DNA from: Blautia faecicola
Lineage (GTDB): Bacteria; Bacillota; Clostridia; Lachnospirales; Lachnospiraceae
Length of the DNA: 64,000 nt
Direction: 5' to 3'
Assembly: GCF_004123145.1 (NCBI RefSeq)
Contig: NZ_SDKC01000001.1
Span: 3,505,501 to 3,569,500, forward strand
Shown here: positions 59,689 through 64,000 of the stretch, in pieces
Layout of the letters: every line of letters begins with the position of its first letter
How positions within the stretch are numbered: position 1 is the first letter of the stretch
The notes under the pieces: generated by a model
The model's input: the letters and a program-made list of their open reading frames with translations, nothing else
Databases searched by the model: none
Told to the model about the DNA's origin: nothing
Made by a program: the position numbers and the translations under genes

Positions 59689-59904
59689 AACCCATGTTTG
59701 CAAAACGGTAATTTTGATTAGCTGTCAGCTAACAAAAATCGGATTGTGTTAGCTGGAAATTGATTATTTTGAATGGAATTTTGTGTCACGAACGTGATTA
59801 GAAAATAACAAAAGCGTTCGTTGTCAGCTAATCCAGCTAACATTTTCGAACGCTTTGAAGCCCGTCGCCAAGAGGATTTGAACCTCCGACCCCTCGCTTA
59901 GGAG
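59662..59904. repeat. 243-bp element right-end repeat, copy 2 (partner 53582-53824)
   Basis: It is the right end of element 2, reaching into the intact tRNA-Arg gene; identity with the partner stops inside the anticodon stem at 59904. Confidence 0.88.
59806..59856 (-). terminator. Terminator of tRNA-Arg
   Basis: AAAGCGTTCG (59811-59820) and CGAACGCTTT (59847-59856) pair over 10 bp, followed on the minus strand by TTTTGTTATTTTC. Copies are present next to attachment sites 1 and 2. Confidence 0.75.
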
Positions 59905-59936
59905 GCGAGTGCTCTATCCAGCTGAGCTATGACGAC
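59863..59936 (-). tRNA. tRNA-Arg (anticodon CCU)
   Basis: The 74-base gene folds into a cloverleaf: acceptor arm GTCGTCA with TGGCGAC, discriminator G, D-arm AGCTCAGCTGGATAGAGC, anticodon stem CTCGC/GCGAG with loop CTCCTAA (anticodon CCT), and T-arm with GGTTCAAATCC. No CCA is encoded. It is the integration target for the elements to its left. Confidence 0.95.
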
Positions 59937-59996
59937 TCATGCCGCAAACCCTTGATTTTACTGGGTTTCTGGGATTTTTCCCTTCGGCCATATATA

Positions 59997-60025
59997 AGAT
60001 TATCAACTCTTTTTCGAGTTGTCAA
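59997..60025 (-). promoter_or_regulatory. Promoter of tRNA-Arg
   Basis: TTGACA (60020-60025), 17-base spacer and TAATCT (59997-60002) on the minus strand, about 60 bp before the mature tRNA. Confidence 0.75.
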
Positions 60026-60103
60026 TCTACAGATTATTTCGGTAACTGTTCGCTACCTTCACAGATATATTTATTCTACTATAGAATACCTGAAATGACA
60101 ACC

Positions 60104-60976
60104 TTAAAAATTCAGGCTTCCCTGCAACCAGATAATTCCCTTGAATCTTCGACCAACTTCCGGGATTCCCATCAGATCTTCCTGGTTCATACAGATATCG
60201 AAGATCAGGTCGTTGCAGTTGATCGTCATCTGATACAGCTTCTCGCCGGTCAGTTTGTTCGTGGTTTCCATCCATTCAAGAATCTCTCCCATTACATTAT
60301 ACCGGTCGCACTCCATGCCATAAGGCATAAAATACGTATCTACAATAGAAAAAATATCTTCGTTAGCGATTCTTCTTGAAATCATGGCATACGTATCCAT
60401 ATCATCCATAGTCAGATTTTCCATCGCTTCTTCATTTCCCCGGCGCGCTTCGTAGATCATCTGCGTTCTTTTCCGGGTCAGCTGCTGATCCCGTTCTCTC
60501 TGGGCAATATTTTTTTGAATTGGCAACAAAATCTTGCCCTCCGTAGAAAGACCGGATAAGGTCAGGTTGCTGAAACCTTCCCCCGGTGTCCCCTTGGTAC
60601 GTTCTGTCAGATATTCTCCTGCATTTGCCAGATAAAAGATCAGAGTCACACCCACACGCACATCGTCACACGCTCCGGAAAAACAGACTTTTTCAGAACG
60701 TTGTTCTACCATCACATCTTCCTGACTGGTGATACCGCTTCCGGCAAAATACGGAAAATAATATTCCATCCGAAACTGATCCTGCTCATCATAAGTTCCA
60801 CAGACACGCAGTCCGATATTCATACCAAAATATCGGGACAATTCCGCAAAAATCTCGTTTTTTCCCTGCTCTGCGATCTTTTTCTCATCACAGAAAACAA
60901 TCACCTCTTGCAGGATCTGATCCAGATCTTTCTGCTCCAGTTTTGAAAATCCTATAGCCCGAAGATAACTGTGCAT
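60104..60976 (-). CDS. DUF3881 family protein
   Basis: The 290-residue soluble protein matches DUF3881, a family of unknown function restricted mainly to Lachnospiraceae. It begins MHSYLRAIGFSKLEQKDL. Conserved patches include CGTYDEQDQFRMEYYFPYF and RRIANEDIFSIVDTYFMPYGM. It lies downstream of serS with 160 bp between, which contains a long hairpin. Role unknown. Confidence 0.88.
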   Translation of the reverse strand: MHSYLRAIGFSKLEQKDLDQILQEVIVFCDEKKIAEQGKNEIFAELSRYFGMNIGLRVCGTYDEQDQFRMEYYFPYFAGSGITSQEDVMVEQRSEKVCFSGACDDVRVGVTLIFYLANAGEYLTERTKGTPGEGFSNLTLSGLSTEGKILLPIQKNIAQRERDQQLTRKRTQMIYEARRGNEEAMENLTMDDMDTYAMISRRIANEDIFSIVDTYFMPYGMECDRYNVMGEILEWMETTNKLTGEKLYQMTINCNDLIFDICMNQEDLMGIPEVGRRFKGIIWLQGSLNF

Positions 60977-61056
60977 ACAGTCTTCCTCCTTTCTTATTAT
61001 CCATTTTCTGTTACCGCATCACAGGAATGACCCGGTAACTTTCCCCCGGCATGCCA

Positions 61057-61094
61057 ACACCAGATATCCATCTTTTTATCCGGATATCTGGTGT
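61057..61094. other. Hairpin between serS and the DUF3881 gene
   Basis: A perfect 13-bp inverted repeat (61057-61069 with 61082-61094) without a clear T tract. It may be a weak terminator or processing site after serS. Confidence 0.5.
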
Positions 61095-61135
61095 CTGTCA
61101 TACTATGCCGCTGTTTCTTTTTATTATTTTATTTC

Positions 61136-62425
61136 TTATTTATGTTTCGGTACGATTTTTTCGATTCCGCCCATGTATGGCTGCAGTGCTTTCGGAATAT
61201 TTACGCTTCCGTCTGCATTCAGGTTGTTCTCCAGGAATGCGATTAGCATTCTCGGCGGAGCAACTACGGTGTTGTTCAGCGTATGAGCGAAATATTTACC
61301 GTTTTCACCGTTTACACGGATCTTCAGTCTTCTGGCCTGTGCATCACCCAGGTTAGAGCAGCTTCCTACTTCGAAGTATTTCTTCTGTCTTGGAGACCAT
61401 GCTTCTACGTCGATAGATTTCACTTTCAGGTCAGCCAGGTCACCGGAGCAGCATTCCAGAGTACGAACCGGAATATCCAGAGTACGGAACAGTTCTACGG
61501 TGTTCTGCCACAGTTTATCGAACCACATCTTGCTGTCTTCCGGTTTGCAGACAACGATCATTTCCTGTTTTTCAAACTGGTGGATACGGTATACACCTCT
61601 CTCTTCCAGACCATGTGCACCTTTTTCTTTTCTGAAGCAAGGAGAATAGCTGGTCAGAGTTCTCGGCAGTGTATCTTCCGGCAGGATGGTATCGATGAAT
61701 TTACCGATCATGGAATGTTCGCTGGTTCCGATCAGATACAGATCTTCACCTTCGATCTTATACATCATAGCGTCCATCTCAGCAAAGCTCATAACACCGG
61801 TAACTACATCGCTTCGGATCATGAAAGGCGGTACACAGTAAGTAAATCCTTTGTTGATCATAAAATCTCTTGCGTAAGAGATAACTGCGGAATGAATTCT
61901 TGCGATGTCGCCCATCAGATAATAGAAACCATTACCTGCTACTTTTCTTGCACTGTCCAAATCCAGACCATCGAAAGATTCCATGATTTCTGCATGATAC
62001 GGAACTTCAAACTCCGGAACCACCGGCTCACCGAAACGTTCGATCTCTACGTTCTCGCTGTCGTCTTTTCCAACTGGAACAGAAGGATCGATGATGTTCG
62101 GGATTGTCATCATGATCGTTTTGATCTTTTCTTCTACTTCTTTTTCTCTTGCAGACAGTTCATCGATTCTTGCACCGGAAGCTGCAACTTCTTTCTTCAC
62201 TTCTTCTGCTTCTTCTTTTTTACCCTGTGCCATCAGCGCACCGATCTGTTTGCTGATTTTGTTTTTATTTGCACGCAGGGATTCTACTTCCTGTTTAATA
62301 TTTCTGTTTTCCTGATCCAGAGCGATGACTTCATCTACCATCGGGATTTTCTGATCCTGGAATTTTTTACGAATATTTTCTTTTACCACATCCGGATTTT
62401 CCCGGACAAACTTGATATCTAACAT
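61136..62425 (-). CDS. serS: Seryl-tRNA synthetase
   Basis: The 429-residue class II synthetase has the N-terminal coiled-coil tRNA-binding arm (about 30-105, rich in E/K), motif 2 (FRKEKGAHGLEERGVYRIHQFEK) and motif 3 (NGENGKYFAHTLNNTVVAPPRMLIAFLE). It charges tRNA-Ser. GGGAGG lies 7 bases before the ATG, and the promoter is at 62496-62524. No T-box structure is evident in the short leader. Confidence 0.98.
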   Translation of the reverse strand: MLDIKFVRENPDVVKENIRKKFQDQKIPMVDEVIALDQENRNIKQEVESLRANKNKISKQIGALMAQGKKEEAEEVKKEVAASGARIDELSAREKEVEEKIKTIMMTIPNIIDPSVPVGKDDSENVEIERFGEPVVPEFEVPYHAEIMESFDGLDLDSARKVAGNGFYYLMGDIARIHSAVISYARDFMINKGFTYCVPPFMIRSDVVTGVMSFAEMDAMMYKIEGEDLYLIGTSEHSMIGKFIDTILPEDTLPRTLTSYSPCFRKEKGAHGLEERGVYRIHQFEKQEMIVVCKPEDSKMWFDKLWQNTVELFRTLDIPVRTLECCSGDLADLKVKSIDVEAWSPRQKKYFEVGSCSNLGDAQARRLKIRVNGENGKYFAHTLNNTVVAPPRMLIAFLENNLNADGSVNIPKALQPYMGGIEKIVPKHK

Positions 62426-62495
62426 ATTTTCCTCCCTCTTTCAGGTTACTGGTTCTTTTCCTTATTCTTTATTATAATAAGTAATCATTCTCTTT

Positions 62496-62524
62496 ATTTT
62501 ATAATAGTATTGCCTTTTTTTCAA
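62496..62524 (-). promoter_or_regulatory. Promoter of serS
   Basis: TTGAAA (62519-62524), 17-base spacer, TAAAAT (62496-62501) on the minus strand, about 70 bp before the start codon. Confidence 0.7.
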
Positions 62525-62571
62525 GTAGGATTCATACGGTTCTTTGATAAATACAATCCCCCGAATAATAC

Positions 62572-62611
62572 AAAAAGCAGACAAAACCTTTTATCGGTTC
62601 CATCTGCTTCT
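62572..62611 (-). terminator. Terminator of the parB/DUF4446 unit
   Basis: Minus-strand AGCAGA and TCTGCT, with an inner AACC/GGTT pair, is followed by TTTTTG. Confidence 0.8.
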
Positions 62612-62618
62612 GTTATTC

Positions 62619-63134
62619 TTATTGCACTTTATTTTCTCCAAAATGAACTGCCTGCCGCAGTGCATCCATTTCTTCTGAACTGAGCAGAATGTAGGATTCC
62701 CCTTTTACGATCTCTTTAATATAGAAGAAACAGTTGTCTCTGCTGTGGATCGCGTTCAGGATAAATCCGGTGTTGTTTTTATCCAGAAGAGCAATCGCAA
62801 AACTCAGTTTTCCGCCCACATCATCGAATGCATCGTATTTTACGATTCCGTACTTTGTCAGAGATTTTGACAGCATATCTTTTAATCCCCGGACCTCTTC
62901 CAGACTGTGTTCATTGACTCTTGAAAGTCTGTCCACCTCTTTCAGTTTCTGAGAAAATACTCTCTCCAGGCTCTGTCCGTCTGCGCCCTTCATAAACATG
63001 TTGTAACGGCGTTTCTGCCGGTGCAGTCCCAGAGAAACATTCAGCACCAGTACAATCAGTACCAGTACCAACACCATAAGCATGACTACCAGAATTCCCA
63101 GATCAATGCCTATTGCATCAAAAAAATTATTCAT
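62619..63134 (-). CDS. DUF4446 family membrane protein
   Basis: The 171-residue protein has one N-terminal transmembrane helix (about 12-35), a coiled-coil stretch (about 55-90), and the DUF4446 core (GIVKYDAFDDVGGKLSFAIALLD, then NNTGFILNAIHSRD). The family sits next to parB in Firmicutes and is of unknown role. Likely co-transcribed with parB. Confidence 0.9.
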   Translation of the reverse strand: MNNFFDAIGIDLGILVVMLMVLVLVLIVLVLNVSLGLHRQKRRYNMFMKGADGQSLERVFSQKLKEVDRLSRVNEHSLEEVRGLKDMLSKSLTKYGIVKYDAFDDVGGKLSFAIALLDKNNTGFILNAIHSRDNCFFYIKEIVKGESYILLSSEEMDALRQAVHFGENKVQ

Positions 63135-63188
63135 CTATGATTCTACCCTTTCTGTTTTCTCAAGTATGTGTATGTATACGATCTGTTT

Positions 63189-64000
63189 CTATTTTATAGA
63201 TTCAAACAAGTCGATCAGCCGTTCCAGCTCCTCCTGGGAATAATACTCAATCTCGATTTTTCCCTTGTTCTTATTCTTGTGCTGGATGGAAACCTTCGTT
63301 CCCACGATAGACTTAATCCGTTCTTCCAACTGCTGATAGATCACTTCCATCTGTGTATCGACTTCTTTTTTCTTTTCTTCTTTTTTCGGTTTCTGTAAAT
63401 CTTTTACAATCTTTTCGGTATCTCTGACACTCAACTTCTCATCAAAGATCCGCATTGCCAGATTATACTGCTGTTCCCTGTCATCGATTCCCAGAAGTGT
63501 TCTTGCATGTCCCGGAGAAATCATATCCTGTACCAGCATATCCTGTACTCTATCATCCAGTTTCAGCAGACGCATCGCATTCGTAACCGCTGTTCTGCTC
63601 TTGGATACTCGCTCCGCGATTTCATCCTGTTTCAGATGAAATTCTTCCATCAGCCGTTTATAGGCAACCGCTTCTTCAATCGCATTCAGATCTTCCCGCT
63701 GAATATTTTCAATCAGAGCGATCTCTACAACTTCCTGATCTGAGAAATCCTTAATGATCACCGGTACTTCTTTCAATCCTGCCAGTTTTGCTGCACGCCA
63801 TCTGCGCTCTCCGGCAATGATCTCATAATAATCGTCTCTTTTCTGCACCAGCAGTGGCTGCAGAATGCCGAACTGTTTGATGGATTCTGCCAGTTCCAGC
63901 AGTGCATCCTCATCAAAATTCTTTCTTGGCTGCTCCCTGTTCGGCTCTACTTCTGTGATTTTCATTTTTAACTCTACCGGTTTCTCAACAATCTTTTCTA
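63189..64000 (-). CDS. parB: ParB/Spo0J chromosome partitioning protein (N-terminus off window)
   Basis: The frame is open to the window edge. ParB box motifs are clear: LAESIKQFGILQPLLVQ, EIIAGERRWRAAKLAGL (CTP-binding) and IENIQREDLNAIEEA, then the helix-turn-helix (LKQDEIAERVSKSRTAVTNAMRLL) and C-terminal dimer domain. It binds parS near oriC and works with ParA/Soj. An internal ATG at 63965 is followed by the intact core, but upstream codons continue in frame, so this copy is likely partial in the window. Confidence 0.95.
   Translation of the reverse strand, partial: EKIVEKPVELKMKITEVEPNREQPRKNFDEDALLELAESIKQFGILQPLLVQKRDDYYEIIAGERRWRAAKLAGLKEVPVIIKDFSDQEVVEIALIENIQREDLNAIEEAVAYKRLMEEFHLKQDEIAERVSKSRTAVTNAMRLLKLDDRVQDMLVQDMISPGHARTLLGIDDREQQYNLAMRIFDEKLSVRDTEKIVKDLQKPKKEEKKKEVDTQMEVIYQQLEERIKSIVGTKVSIQHKNKNKGKIEIEYYSQEELERLIDLFESIK

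Noticed and set aside
62426-62560. T-box leader for serS
   Set aside because: The leader is too short and shows no T-box (TGGNACCGCG) sequence or specifier stem-loop.

Overview
The window looks like chromosome of a gut Firmicute of the family Lachnospiraceae (Blautia/Dorea-like; genus not resolved). Pointers are the parB-DUF4446-serS-DUF3881 block at the right edge (an arrangement typical of Lachnospiraceae near oriC), a flavodiiron protein with a fused rubredoxin, a surface protein ending in a TGD-type sorting signal, DUF3784, TrbL/sigma-factor pieces of Tn1549-type conjugative elements, and a decayed bile salt hydrolase.

Left arm (1-18.2 kb), mostly ordinary chromosome: an O2/NO-detoxifying flavodiiron protein; an EEP-family phosphatase; a two-gene Mn2+/Ca2+ exporter operon behind a convincing yybP-ykoY (Mn2+) riboswitch; an AraC regulator; a 1519-residue beta-helix/FN3 surface protein with a PrsA/SurA-like partner; a small HNH-like gene pair; an XRE regulator; an AIM24 protein with a cluster of small genes; and a hybrid histidine kinase.

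Genomic-island region (about 18.4-59.9 kb): elements have integrated one after another at the 3' end of a tRNA-Arg(CCU) gene (59863-59936). The intact tRNA is at the right end, and 3'-tRNA fragments lie at about 29.75 and 53.77 kb, so the DNA divides into element 0 (left of 29.8 kb), element 1 (29.8-53.8 kb) and element 2 (53.8-59.9 kb). Element 0 is a mostly same-strand array of one- to three-gene modules: serpin, XRE, DUF3784, EFR1 ferredoxin, HxlR/cupin, the MarR-controlled radical SAM mobile pair, a Cys-rich protein, peptidase E, a flavodoxin-fold reductase, an alpha/beta hydrolase and a GNAT. Several module junctions carry a recurring pair of short imperfect inverted half-sites, and one module (Cys-rich gene) recurs identically in element 2 with its ends at these half-sites. 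This is the best candidate for an undescribed cassette-like system.

Element 1 carries an FMN-riboswitch-controlled riboflavin operon plus a HAD phosphatase, a MATE pump, and a membrane-lipid module (two phospholipase-D/cardiolipin-synthase proteins, a two-component system, FUSC, CDP-alcohol phosphatidyltransferase), among broken genes: integrase, DISARM DrmA-like helicase, bile salt hydrolase, RelA-type synthetase, MATE, IS110 and a TrbL/sigma chimera. Element 2 is a degraded mobilizable island: Fic, frameshifted integrase, HD, methyltransferase, Cys-rich, GNAT, MobC and an internally deleted relaxase.

Right arm (59.9-64 kb): the tRNA promoter, DUF3881, serS, DUF4446 and parB, which runs off the window. 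No CRISPR array or rRNA was seen.
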